A DNA stretch of 64,000 bases from CAITWD01 sp963727285 (GCA_963727285.1 CAVSFF010000009.1:744001-808000); one strand, 5' to 3'; positions 1-8,347 are shown, counted from the first letter of the stretch. Notes: generated by a model not told the origin, from the letters alone. Program-made: numbers and translations.

Positions 1-214
1 GGATCGCATCGTCGCTGGCGCGGCCGCCGGCGTTGCGGATCACGTGGGCGTCGCCCTCGGCAAGGCCGGCGTACTTCGCCGGGTCCAGCCGGGTGTCCAT
101 TCAGGTCAAGATGGCAAAGCCACGAGCGGGCGGCAGCGCGAGTTCGGACTTGCTCCCGAAGCTTGCCGCGTACTCCTCGTTCGCTGCGAGCACCTCGTTG
201 AGAACCGTTGACAC
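1..214 (-). CDS. Beta-carbonic anhydrase, N-terminal part, with in-frame UGA at the zinc-Cys codon
   Basis: Would catalyse CO2/bicarbonate interconversion in the cytoplasm. The frame reads leftward off the window edge, so only about 70 residues are visible. The GTG start at 214 has AAGGAG at 221-226, 6 nt upstream. Codons 1-37 end GFAILT, then TGA occupies 103-101, and the same frame continues open as MDTRLDPAKYAGLAEGDAHV followed by IRNAGGRASDDAI. In this family the residue before MDxRLD is the first zinc-binding cysteine, so TGA stands exactly where TGC/TGT is expected. A GC-rich hairpin (arms CCGGCG/CGCCGG, 66-82) lies 18 nt after the UGA. Possible readings: UGA recoding (Sec or Cys), a point nonsense mutation, or a sequence error. 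Family assignment is strong; functional status is open. Confidence 0.75.
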
Positions 215-245
215 AATAATCTCCTTAAATAATATCGAGATTATT
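215..245 (-). promoter_or_regulatory. Inverted repeat overlapping the ribosome-binding site of the carbonic anhydrase gene
   Basis: Perfect 9-bp arms AATAATCTC (215-223) and GAGATTATT (237-245) are separated by 13 bp in an unusually AT-rich patch. In the leftward mRNA the right-hand half of the hairpin includes the last bases of the Shine-Dalgarno AAGGAG and runs up to the GTG start. Folding would therefore partly hide the ribosome-binding site. It could instead be a protein operator. Seen directly: the repeat and its position. Inferred: any regulatory role. Confidence 0.5.
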
Positions 246-438
246 GAGTATAAGCCGCGAGGATGCGTCTGGCCAGGGGCCGCCGGGTGCGTCAGCGTCA
301 TGCGACGCGGCCCGTATGGCGGGACGCGCCGATCGCAACCTTCTCGCCGGCGCGGGAGCGGCCGACCCGCATGCGGCCTGTCGACCGGCGTCGGTATGCT
401 CGCGGCCCGGCGGAATCGGTCAGGCCGTCCGCGACCCC

Positions 439-1212
439 ATGACCGCCGCCCCACGCCCCGAAGCCGATCGGAGCGCACACCTGTCTGTCGCACACCCCGT
501 CGCCGTTGCCATCGGGCTGTTCGTCGTCTATGTCGGCGTGGTCGTCGTGGTCTGGCGGCTCAACGGAGTCCGGTATGACGCGATCTTCGCGTCCCGCACG
601 GCGATTGTCCGCGGCATCATCGTACCGATCGGCATCGGTGCCGGTCTCCTCGCGGCCGCCACGACGTGGCTGGGCTGGTGGCACGCGGTGCTGTTCGAGG
701 GCTCACGCTCGGGACCCGCATGGGCGCTGGTCGTCCCCGTCATGTTCGGCGCCGCGGCTCTGACCGGTGCGCGGCAGATCGACTTCACATCACCCAAGGC
801 GCGTGCCTTGCCGTTGCTCGCGATCGCGGTCGTGATCGTCGGTTTCGCCGAAGAAGTCGCAACACGCGGGCTGCTGATCGTCGGCCCGCGGGATGCCGGT
901 TGGTCCGCGGTGGCCGTGTTCTTCCTGTCGACGGGACTGTTCGCGCTGCTGTACGGTGTCAACGCCCTCTTCGGGCAGTCGGCACGACTGACGCTCGTCC
1001 AGGTCGGCGTCTCGTTCCTGGCAGGGGCGGCGCTCTATGTGACGCGGATGACCACGGGAACGTTACTGGTGTGCATCGTCCTCCATGCGCTCTGGGACTT
1101 CACGACGGGAGGGACCCTGCTGACTGAGGGCAGGCAGAAGGCGTCGACCGCGATCCTCGGGTTTGGGAGCTACGCGATCGGGGTCGTCGCCCTCTGGTTC
1201 GTCATCCCCTGA
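439..1212 (+). CDS. CPBP family intramembrane (CAAX-protease-like) protein
   Basis: About 258 residues starting MTAAPRPEAD; the frame is open further upstream, but the extension lacks hydrophobic or conserved sequence. There are roughly seven hydrophobic stretches. The ABI/CPBP signature is present as EEVATRG (EExxxR) and a late HALWD (HxxxD/N). The middle motif, usually FxxxH, reads FALLY, so the expected histidine is tyrosine. Family members are membrane metalloproteases linked to prenyl-protein processing or bacteriocin immunity, and the substrate here cannot be inferred. It stands alone, divergent from the carbonic anhydrase gene. The missing histidine leaves activity uncertain. Confidence 0.7.
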   Translation: MTAAPRPEADRSAHLSVAHPVAVAIGLFVVYVGVVVVVWRLNGVRYDAIFASRTAIVRGIIVPIGIGAGLLAAATTWLGWWHAVLFEGSRSGPAWALVVPVMFGAAALTGARQIDFTSPKARALPLLAIAVVIVGFAEEVATRGLLIVGPRDAGWSAVAVFFLSTGLFALLYGVNALFGQSARLTLVQVGVSFLAGAALYVTRMTTGTLLVCIVLHALWDFTTGGTLLTEGRQKASTAILGFGSYAIGVVALWFVIP

Positions 1213-1260
1213 CCGCGCAGCGCCCAAGACACAAGCCGACGACTCCGCCGGTCGCTGCGG

Positions 1261-1569
1261 TCACTGACCCGGGTTGCGATAGCGGGGCCCGGTCGCGGTC
1301 GGGCCTGCCTGCCGCGCCGCCTCCTCAAGCTCGCCGGCAAGGTGGCGATCGCCGCGATTGATGTCGGCGTATTCGTTCCACGCACGCTCAAGCCCGTCGA
1401 GCGTGCCCTGGCTCGCGTGGTTCACCAGGAGATAGTTCCGGAGGCGATTGAAGCTCAAGCCGCGCTGGCGCGGCCACTCGGGATCGCCGGCCGCGTCGCG
1501 GGCAAGCCCGCCGACCGCATCGTCGCGCCCGCGCTGGCCGAGCAGATAGTCGGAAAATGCAATTGCCAC
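1261..1569 (-). CDS. YozE SAM-like domain protein
   Basis: A 102-residue soluble protein. An opening FSDYLLGQRGRDD, a central GDPEWP, and a later LRNYLLVNHASQGTLDGLERA fit the small YozE_SAM_like fold of helical proteins (about 70-75 residues), here with a 25-residue charged/proline tail. No catalytic residues are expected and the molecular role of the family is not established. It is transcribed leftward on its own; 1570-1848 upstream holds no gene that I can support. The family call rests on overall resemblance of the YLL...F/W...YL pattern. Confidence 0.6.
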   Translation of the reverse strand: MAIAFSDYLLGQRGRDDAVGGLARDAAGDPEWPRQRGLSFNRLRNYLLVNHASQGTLDGLERAWNEYADINRGDRHLAGELEEAARQAGPTATGPRYRNPGQ

Positions 1570-1848
1570 AGGTACTCCTTGACCGGGACTTCGTTACGGG
1601 AAGTATGGCGCGCGCACGAATCTTTGCCCGACGGCACCACGCCCCCGACTCGACGGCTGGGCGGGCGGGTCCGCAGGACGGGTCGGGCGGTGGTCCGACG
1701 AACCCTTGCGTTGGACGTCGGTCGGGCATGCGCCCGGCTCGGACTCTCACCGAGCGTCAGACCTCCGTGGCGGCTCGTCGGGGCGGCTGCGGCCGTCATG
1801 ATCGCTGTCGGATGTCGTCAATGGCAGCGCCGGCCCCGGGCAGCGTCG

Positions 1849-2439
1849 TCAGACGACGAGAGTGCTCTCGAGGGCGTAGAGGGTGGCGGCCGTGCGATTC
1901 GTGACGCCGAGCTTCCGATAGATGTTCGACAAGTGGAATTTCACGGTTTGCTCGGTGATGCGCAGTTGATCCGCAATACCGACGTTCGGCAGGCCCTCCG
2001 CAACCAACTTGAGCACCGTGACCTCGCGCGCAGTCAGGTCACCGACCGCCACATGGTCGACGGCCCTGGTCGGATCGTGTCGGTCCGCGGGCCGGCGATC
2101 GTGGACGACAGATCCCTCGAACACACTCCGGATCGTGGAGGCGAGGTCCAGTGGGTTGATCGACTTGACCACGTACGCCGATGCGCCACAGCGGAAGGCC
2201 ATCCTGACGTGCTCGGGATCGTCAAACGTGGACAGCATCACGACCTTGATGGCGGGGTGTGATGCGCGAAGCTGGCGCAGACACGTCAGGCCGTCTCCCT
2301 GCGGCATCCGGATGTCGAGGATCACGACGTCAGGACGCACTCGCGAAACGATCGCGACCAGCCCATCACCGCTCATCGCCTCGCCGACGACCCTGATACC
2401 GGGTGCAAACTCGAGCGCGCGCCTGATGCCCGCCCGCAT
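1849..2439 (-). CDS. NarL/FixJ-type response regulator (LuxR HTH), true start unclear
   Basis: Receiver plus C-terminal LuxR DNA-binding domain. Phospho-acceptor Asp sits in VVILDIRMP; the switch residues Thr/Ser and Lys follow in VVMLSTF and YVVKSINP. The HTH is LTAREVTVLKLVAEGLPN with the usual TVKFHLSNIYRKL. The first ATG (2439) lies inside the receiver. The acidic pair and first strand (IAVAIADDHAL) are encoded in the same open frame upstream, which runs to 2553, just after a TGA. No ATG, GTG or TTG occurs between that stop and 2439, so the full protein needs a rare ATC/ATT start or a correction of the sequence. No sensor kinase gene is adjacent. Confidence 0.8.
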   Translation of the reverse strand: MRAGIRRALEFAPGIRVVGEAMSGDGLVAIVSRVRPDVVILDIRMPQGDGLTCLRQLRASHPAIKVVMLSTFDDPEHVRMAFRCGASAYVVKSINPLDLASTIRSVFEGSVVHDRRPADRHDPTRAVDHVAVGDLTAREVTVLKLVAEGLPNVGIADQLRITEQTVKFHLSNIYRKLGVTNRTAATLYALESTLVV

Positions 2440-2780
2440 GAGTGCATGGTCGTCGGCAATCGCGACGGCAATCTGCCGCCGGTCGGTGGCGGCGGGATCG
2501 CGTGGCGCGGTGGCGGTTGTGACGATGACCTCGACCTCGTGAGATGTGGTCTCTCAGCGGTCGATGGTGCTCGGCCGATGGCGGAGTTGGTGGCCGACCG
2601 CCGGGTCGGTGTGCTGAATCCGCGCGCGGGGCCCGGGCCGACGCCCGGGAGTGCTCACCAAGTTGCAACGACGTTGCCCCGGAGAGGCGCGTCACACGCG
2701 AGGCGATGTCCAGCAAGGGTACTCCCATGCCCGGTATCGCGCCACCCGGATTGCCGACGCAGCCTCCGTCAGTGAGATCT

Positions 2781-2816
2781 CCCCGAACCGACCACCCAGC
2801 GTGGGTCGGTTCGGGG
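2781..2816 (-). terminator. Strong hairpin downstream of the dehydratase operon
   Basis: Arms CCCCGAACCGACC (2781-2793) and GGTCGGTTCGGGG (2804-2816) form a perfect 13-bp stem 8 bp beyond the stop codon of the last gene of the leftward operon. There is no clear U-tract, so termination is inferred from position and stability. Confidence 0.6.
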
Positions 2817-2823
2817 ATCGGAC

Positions 2824-3099
2824 CTATGCGAGAAAGGGCTCGAGCTCCGCCCCGATCTCGTTCCCGGTCAGCACATGGCCGTCGTTCAGGCGTTCGAGGA
2901 GTTCCGCAATGGTCTTCTTGGCCTCCCGACGCGTCTCACTGTCGAGAAAGCCGTCGAAGATGTGGTCGCCGGCCAGCGCCCGGCTGATCTCCTTGTCCTT
3001 GTCGTGATCACCCAGTTCGGTGAAGTACACGACGCGATACTTCTTGTTGTACGCACTCTCACGGTAGATCTCGAACATGACGCGGTCCTCCGGCCTCAC
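2824..3099 (-). CDS. Small conserved-looking protein at the end of the dehydratase operon
   Basis: A 91-residue charged, soluble protein; the start at 3099 overlaps the stop of the preceding activase gene by 4 nt, while an ATG seven codons downstream (MFEIYRE) is the alternative. It contains a Tyr-rich strand region (YNKKYRVVYFTELGDHD), then a helical half with LSDSETRREAKKTI-like charged sequence and a terminal ELEPFLA. I do not recognise the family. Position and translational coupling suggest it belongs with the activase and dehydratase, for example as an accessory or regulatory subunit, but nothing in the sequence proves this. Confidence 0.65.
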   Translation of the reverse strand: MRPEDRVMFEIYRESAYNKKYRVVYFTELGDHDKDKEISRALAGDHIFDGFLDSETRREAKKTIAELLERLNDGHVLTGNEIGAELEPFLA

Positions 3100-6000
3100 T
3101 GGACCGCCCCCGTCGGGGCACCGGCGAGCTCGGCACGCAGTTGCGCCTCGAGCTCCGCCAGCCGTGCATCGATCTGCTCGCGCGAGGCCCGCTCCTGGAC
3201 GAGGTCCTCGCGGTACCGCTGAAGGAAGTACCCGATCGTCTCGACACGAATCTTGATCGACCCCACGGCTTTATTCTCGTCGATGTCCTTGAAGCAGAAA
3301 TACGGGGTCCCGGACGTCTGGACGGTCTCCTCGACGACCGTGTAGATCGGCGCGTCGTGCCCGCACTTGAACGACGACAGCTCCAGCGCGACCAGATTGG
3401 GATGGCGCGCCACGTACTTGGCGGCCCAGACCTTGCGGCTGGTGTTCTCCGAATACGAGTTCTTCCACACGTCGGTGATGTCAAAGCCGTCCTGGATCCG
3501 CCCCGCGCGGATGTCGTCACCGAACAGGCGCTCCATCATCTCGGGGTCGATCGGAAGCGAGTCCTGTGTGAAGACCGGGTACCCGATCCGCTGGAACTCG
3601 GCGCTGATCTCGTGTTCGACGCCCGGGTCGTTGTGGTACGGACGTCCCAGGAGCACGATCCCGAGGCGGTCATCGTCCTCGAGCTGCGCGAGCACCTCTC
3701 CCGCGGCCTGCCGCAGGTCGGCCTCGAACCGCTCGAGGCAGCGGTACCCCTCGTCGACCGCGCGGCGATGCTCGGCCAGTGTCAGCCCGAGCAGATCCGC
3801 CCAATCGTCGTAGAGCTGCTTTTCGAGCATCCGCGGCTCGTCGATGTTGACGAACGTGTTCATGTAGCGCACGCCCATCTCGGTGAACACGTCCCCTTCC
3901 TTGGTGAACGCGGCCTTCACGGCCTCGGGGGTCGCGGTCACGGTAGGACAGGCGCGATTGCCCTGCGTGCAGGACAGGTGCGTGGTGAGCGTGTCGATCA
4001 TCGGGAAGAAGATGACGTCCAGCGGGCGCTTGGTGTGGTGCTTGTAGAGCAGGTTGTGCACGTGCGGGATGCCGATCTTGCTCGGAAAGCACGGATCGAT
4101 CGCGCCGCGCTTGGCGCCCTCCTTGTACATCTCCTCGCTCGTGAAGTCCGAGTAGACGATGTTCAGCGGCGGAATTCCGAGCGCCTCGAGCCACCCCGAG
4201 AACAGGGGATTCGTCGCATACGCGTCGAGCACCCGCGGCATGCCGATCCGCAGCGACTCGCGGTTGGCCGCCGCCGCATTGCGACGGCGTTGCGTCGCGG
4301 TGAGCGCACGCTTGGTCGACGGATCCGCGACGACCGTGGCGCCCGGCGAGCGAAAGACCGCCGCGGCTGCGAATTCGGGAAAGTTCGGGTAGAGCTCGCG
4401 GTTCTGGTCCATGCCCTTCTTGATCGCGCGCATGGCGTCGACGTCTTCGACGAGACCCCGCTCGCACGAGTTGCCGACGATCAGCCGCTTGACCCCAGGG
4501 AGAATCTCGATCTTGCTCGGACGCGGCTCATCGGCCAGATCCTCGCCGACGTTGACGTCGATGAACGTGCGCAGGCAGCGGTTCTTGCAGAAGTAGCAGC
4601 GGGTGTCCTCGCTGCGATGCGAGGCGTAGGTGATCTCCTGGACGCGGTCGATCCCGATGAAGGCGGTGCGGTGGCCGCGTCCGTAGAGACGGCCGGCCTC
4701 GATCGCGGCGCCGATGGCCCCGGACTCCCCGCAGTGGGGGTGCACGGTGATCTTCGCGTCGACGTCCTTGCCGACGAATCGCTGTTCGATGAAGTCGACC
4801 TGCGACTTGACCGCCGCCAGGTTGTGCTGCGTGCCGCCCTGCAGGACGAAATTCGTCCCGAGGCTGGCGAGATTCGGCATCTGCGCCACGTAGAGCCAGA
4901 TGTTCTTCGGCAGCACGGCGGCGAGACCCGCCATGATCTCCTCCGGCTTCCATCCCTGCCGCTGGAAGTCGACGATGTCGGACTGCATGAACACGGCACA
5001 GCCGTAGCCGAACGTCGGCATGGTCTCCGCGCCGAAGGCGATGTCGGCGTACTGGCGGACGTCGAACCCGAAGGTCTCGGCGGTGCTCTGCAGGAAGTAG
5101 CCGTTGCCGGCGGAGCACTGCGTGTTGAGCTTGAAGTCCTTGACCTGGCGGTTCTTGATGACGATGAGCTTGATGTCCTGGCCGCCGACGTCGACGATCA
5201 CATCGACGTCCGAGAAGAAGTGCAATGCGGACTCGGTATGGGCCACGGTCTCGACCAGTGCGACGTCCGCGCGCAAGACGTCCTTGAGGATGTCCTTGGC
5301 GTAGCCGGTCGTCCCGATCCCGAGGACCTCGAGCGTCGCGCCGGCATCCTCCACCTGGGACTGGATCAGACCGAGGATGTCTTTGGTGTCCTCGATCGGG
5401 TTGCCCTTGCTGAGCTGGTAGGCCTTGACGAGAACGTTGCGGTCCTCATCGAGCAGCGCCGCCTTGGTGGAGGTCGACCCGCCGTCGAGCCCGATGAAGC
5501 CCCGCACGACCTGGCCGGGCGTAAACGTGGCCGGCTCAAACGGCGGCAGCGTGTAGCGCTCCACGAACGCATCGAGCTCGTCGCGTGAATCCCACAGCCC
5601 GCGGCTGCCGGACGCCTGCTTTTCCTCGAGGCGACCGACATCGATGTAGTGGCGCAGCAGCTGGGTGCCGCGGTAGACCCCGACCCCGTCTTCTTCCTGG
5701 GTTCCGAACTCGACGGCGCCGAGGGCGGCGAAGTACTGGGCGTTCTCGGGCACCCAGATCAGATCGCGCGGATCGTCGCATTCCGGCAGCGGCGTCTTGC
5801 GCTCCTGCCAGATCCTGGGGATGTTCTCTTTCCAGGCCTCGACCATGCCCCGGATGTAGGTGTTCGGACCGCCGAGCAACAGCACATGCGGCAGCAGCGT
5901 GTTGCCGCGCGTCAGCACGGATAGGTTCTGCCCGATGATCGCGTCGAACAGCGACGCCATCAGCTGGTCCGGCGGCACGCCCATCTTCTGAAGGCTGTTG

Positions 6001-6569
6001 ACGTCGGTTTCGGCGAACACCCCGCACTTGCCGGCGACAGGGTGGATCTTGATGCCCGTGTAGCCCATGTCCGCGAGCTCGTCGGCCGGAATCTGCAGCT
6101 TCGCGTTGATCTTGTCGATGACCGCGCCCGTGCCACCCGCGCACTTGTCGTTCATCGACGGGACCTTCTTCTTCTTGCCCGTCTCGGGATCTTCCTTGAA
6201 GACGATGATCTTGGCGTCCTGGCCGCCGAGCTCGATCACCGAGCCCGCCTGGGGGTACAGCTTCTCGACCGCCAGGCAGACCGCGTTGACCTCCTGCACG
6301 AACTTCGCCCCGATCCGCGCGGCGATCCCGCCGCCGCCGGATCCCGTGATGAAGATCCGGAAGCGATCCGGCGGCAACGGAAAGTCGGACTCGATGCGGG
6401 TCAGGAACTCCAGGACCTTCTCGGGCTGCTTGGTGTCGTGGCGCTGATAGTCACGCCACAGGATCTCGTCGGTCGTTGGGTCGACCACCACGGCCTTGAC
6501 CGTGGTCGAACCGACGTCGAGCCCGACGACGAGACGTTCATAGATCCGAAACCCGCTCGCCGACCCCAT
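3096..6569 (-). CDS. Double-module acyl-CoA dehydratase activase (BcrA/BadF/HgdC type) with DUF2229 region
   Basis: ATP-driven electron activator of the 2-hydroxyacyl-CoA dehydratase / benzoyl-CoA reductase class; 1157 residues against about 260-270 for a single activase. Module 1 (about 12-290) has GLDVGSTTVKAVV, the Gly-rich GSGGGG, GGQDAK, and cysteines in NDKCAGGTG (C143) and GKCGVFAE (C182). Module 2 (about 357-640) repeats the pattern: GLDGGSTSTKAAL, VGGQDIK, CSAGNG (C485), GCAVF (C524). Family activases bridge one [4Fe-4S] cluster between two subunits with two Cys each, so this chain looks like a fused dimer. The C-terminal DUF2229 part starts with CYFCKNRC (658-665) and contains CFPSKIG and CTQGNRACP. 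It starts at 6569, overlapping the upstream stop by one base. Substrate unknown. Confidence 0.88.
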   Translation of the reverse strand: MGSASGFRIYERLVVGLDVGSTTVKAVVVDPTTDEILWRDYQRHDTKQPEKVLEFLTRIESDFPLPPDRFRIFITGSGGGGIAARIGAKFVQEVNAVCLAVEKLYPQAGSVIELGGQDAKIIVFKEDPETGKKKKVPSMNDKCAGGTGAVIDKINAKLQIPADELADMGYTGIKIHPVAGKCGVFAETDVNSLQKMGVPPDQLMASLFDAIIGQNLSVLTRGNTLLPHVLLLGGPNTYIRGMVEAWKENIPRIWQERKTPLPECDDPRDLIWVPENAQYFAALGAVEFGTQEEDGVGVYRGTQLLRHYIDVGRLEEKQASGSRGLWDSRDELDAFVERYTLPPFEPATFTPGQVVRGFIGLDGGSTSTKAALLDEDRNVLVKAYQLSKGNPIEDTKDILGLIQSQVEDAGATLEVLGIGTTGYAKDILKDVLRADVALVETVAHTESALHFFSDVDVIVDVGGQDIKLIVIKNRQVKDFKLNTQCSAGNGYFLQSTAETFGFDVRQYADIAFGAETMPTFGYGCAVFMQSDIVDFQRQGWKPEEIMAGLAAVLPKNIWLYVAQMPNLASLGTNFVLQGGTQHNLAAVKSQVDFIEQRFVGKDVDAKITVHPHCGESGAIGAAIEAGRLYGRGHRTAFIGIDRVQEITYASHRSEDTRCYFCKNRCLRTFIDVNVGEDLADEPRPSKIEILPGVKRLIVGNSCERGLVEDVDAMRAIKKGMDQNRELYPNFPEFAAAAVFRSPGATVVADPSTKRALTATQRRRNAAAANRESLRIGMPRVLDAYATNPLFSGWLEALGIPPLNIVYSDFTSEEMYKEGAKRGAIDPCFPSKIGIPHVHNLLYKHHTKRPLDVIFFPMIDTLTTHLSCTQGNRACPTVTATPEAVKAAFTKEGDVFTEMGVRYMNTFVNIDEPRMLEKQLYDDWADLLGLTLAEHRRAVDEGYRCLERFEADLRQAAGEVLAQLEDDDRLGIVLLGRPYHNDPGVEHEISAEFQRIGYPVFTQDSLPIDPEMMERLFGDDIRAGRIQDGFDITDVWKNSYSENTSRKVWAAKYVARHPNLVALELSSFKCGHDAPIYTVVEETVQTSGTPYFCFKDIDENKAVGSIKIRVETIGYFLQRYREDLVQERASREQIDARLAELEAQLRAELAGAPTGAVQ

Positions 6570-8347
6570 CAGGCGACTCCGCGCCCGACGGCGATCCGGC
6601 TCCGGGATTCGGCCGCATGGAGCTCGGCGACGTGCGCCAGGAAGTTCGCGGCGGTCCCGATGCGTCCCTGGGCGTGGGGCACCTTGTACATCGCGGATTC
6701 CAGGTAGGGATGCTCGGCGGCGTACTCGCGGGCCTGGTCGAGGGTCATACCGGTCTCACGCTCGACGTCGTCGACTTCCTGACGGGCCTTCACGCGGGCC
6801 TCGCCGAGCGCCATCTGCACGCGGCTGTGCGCGTTGACCTCGCCCTCACCGGACGTTTCGATCGGGATGTAGATCATGTCCTTGTACTGGTTGGTCACCG
6901 CCGACTGGACGCCGTCCGACTGGGTCGACGGCATGCAGCCGAAGGGCTTCAGCGACAGGACCATGTGGCAGAGATCCTTGTTGGAGTAGTAGATGTTCTT
7001 GGCGACCTCGAGGTGACCCTCGCCACCCGCCGAGCGCGAGTTGTAGAAGGGGTGGGCGAGCCGCTGGAGCTCGTACTGGTCGGTCAGGTCGTGCGGAATG
7101 TCATTGAGCGCCGCGCGCAGACGCTGCCATTCGCGCCGGAACACGGCCTCTGCGAGTGAGAGCACCGCGTTCTTGCGACGCGCACGCAGCTCGTTGGCCA
7201 CCCGGCGATCGACGCGCCACGCAGCCGGCATCGACTCGTCGTCGTTGGTGTGGCGCCGGTCCAGATTCTGCTGCTTGGCCTGATGGAGCAGGTACATGAT
7301 CCATGTCCCGACCGGCTCGACGACGACCTGCGCGCCCTCGCGCTCGAGGAACGCGAACATCTTGAAGTTGCCGTCGCCCTCGGTCGTTTGCGCCCAGAAC
7401 TCGCCGGTGATCTTGACGATCGGGCGAACGCGGGTCCGATCGAGCCGAACGTCCGCGAGCGCCGCGCCCACCGCGGCGAATGCGTCGGTGTAGGCACGCG
7501 TGACCAGTTGGTCGGCGAACTTGCCGGCCTTGACGCCCATGTCCCCGAGCCGGCCATCGGTCAGCATGCGGGCAACCGACGACTCCATCTTGAAGTCGCG
7601 CTTGTCGCGGAGCACTTCGTACAGGCGCTCCATGCCCACGCCCATCGCGGCGTCCACGGCGCCCGGCTCGAGCTCGTACGGCCGCAGCTGGTACGCGGTG
7701 TCGTTGAGCAGGTCGCCCATGTTCATGGCGTTGAGGATCGCGAGGAAGAAGTCGACGTTCATCTCCAGACCGGCCTCGGCGCCGGACTGGTCCATGCCGC
7801 CGGCCTGCTGGAACAGGATCACGCGGAACCCGTCGAACCCGGAGTTGCGCAGGGCAAGGCGGTACTCGGATTCGTACATCCCGAACCGGCACGGGCCGCA
7901 CGCGCCCGCGGTCACGAAGACGTACCGGTCGATGATGTCCTGACGGGAGAGTCCGCTCCGCTCGAGGTCCTGGAGGTACTTGACCAGGTTGCCGACCGTG
8001 AAATAGGTCGGGTTGCACTGGCCGTTGTTGCCGTATTCCTTGCCGAGCTGGAACGCCGCGACATCCGGCACCGGCATCGGTTCACAGACGTACCCGAGTC
8101 CCGCGAGGGCACCTTGGATGAGGTGCTCGTGCTTCCAGGTCAGCCCCCCGTAGAGGACCGTCGTGTGCGGGCGCTGGTCGCGCGTGAACGGGCGCTCGAC
8201 CGGGCGCGCAAAGTGTTCGGTGTCTTGGGGCGCAAGGCCCATCTCGCGTTCGAGCCTGGCCCGCTCCTGGTCCAGGCGCTCGCGAATCAGGTCCTCGGTG
8301 GGCGACATCGTCGATGCCGCGGGGGGGGTGTCCGCCGAGTAGTCCAT
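6569..8347 (-). CDS. 2-hydroxyacyl-CoA dehydratase-like protein, partner of the activase
   Basis: About 592 residues from ATG 8347 (MDYSADTPP), chosen because GGAGG lies just upstream at 8352-8356; a longer frame reaches 8443 but adds low-complexity sequence. It resembles the dehydratase-like half that in other bacteria is fused to, or sits beside, the large activase. Cysteine motifs likely to hold Fe-S clusters are GQCNPTYFT, AGACGPCRFGMYESE and KPFGCMPSTQSD. The distal part carries IPIETSGEGEVNAHSRVQM. It is co-transcribed with the activase (1-bp overlap) and the 91-residue protein. The reaction, substrate and oxygen tolerance are unknown. Dehydratase chemistry is inferred from the partner, so the general call is firmer than the enzyme name. 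Confidence 0.8.
   Translation of the reverse strand: MDYSADTPPAASTMSPTEDLIRERLDQERARLEREMGLAPQDTEHFARPVERPFTRDQRPHTTVLYGGLTWKHEHLIQGALAGLGYVCEPMPVPDVAAFQLGKEYGNNGQCNPTYFTVGNLVKYLQDLERSGLSRQDIIDRYVFVTAGACGPCRFGMYESEYRLALRNSGFDGFRVILFQQAGGMDQSGAEAGLEMNVDFFLAILNAMNMGDLLNDTAYQLRPYELEPGAVDAAMGVGMERLYEVLRDKRDFKMESSVARMLTDGRLGDMGVKAGKFADQLVTRAYTDAFAAVGAALADVRLDRTRVRPIVKITGEFWAQTTEGDGNFKMFAFLEREGAQVVVEPVGTWIMYLLHQAKQQNLDRRHTNDDESMPAAWRVDRRVANELRARRKNAVLSLAEAVFRREWQRLRAALNDIPHDLTDQYELQRLAHPFYNSRSAGGEGHLEVAKNIYYSNKDLCHMVLSLKPFGCMPSTQSDGVQSAVTNQYKDMIYIPIETSGEGEVNAHSRVQMALGEARVKARQEVDDVERETGMTLDQAREYAAEHPYLESAMYKVPHAQGRIGTAANFLAHVAELHAAESRSRIAVGRGVA

Noticed and set aside
3141..5588. 815-codon open frame on the plus strand opposite the activase
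   Set aside because: Arg/Leu/Asp/Val-rich antisense shadow typical of high-GC genes; no family motif, while the minus strand is clearly conserved.
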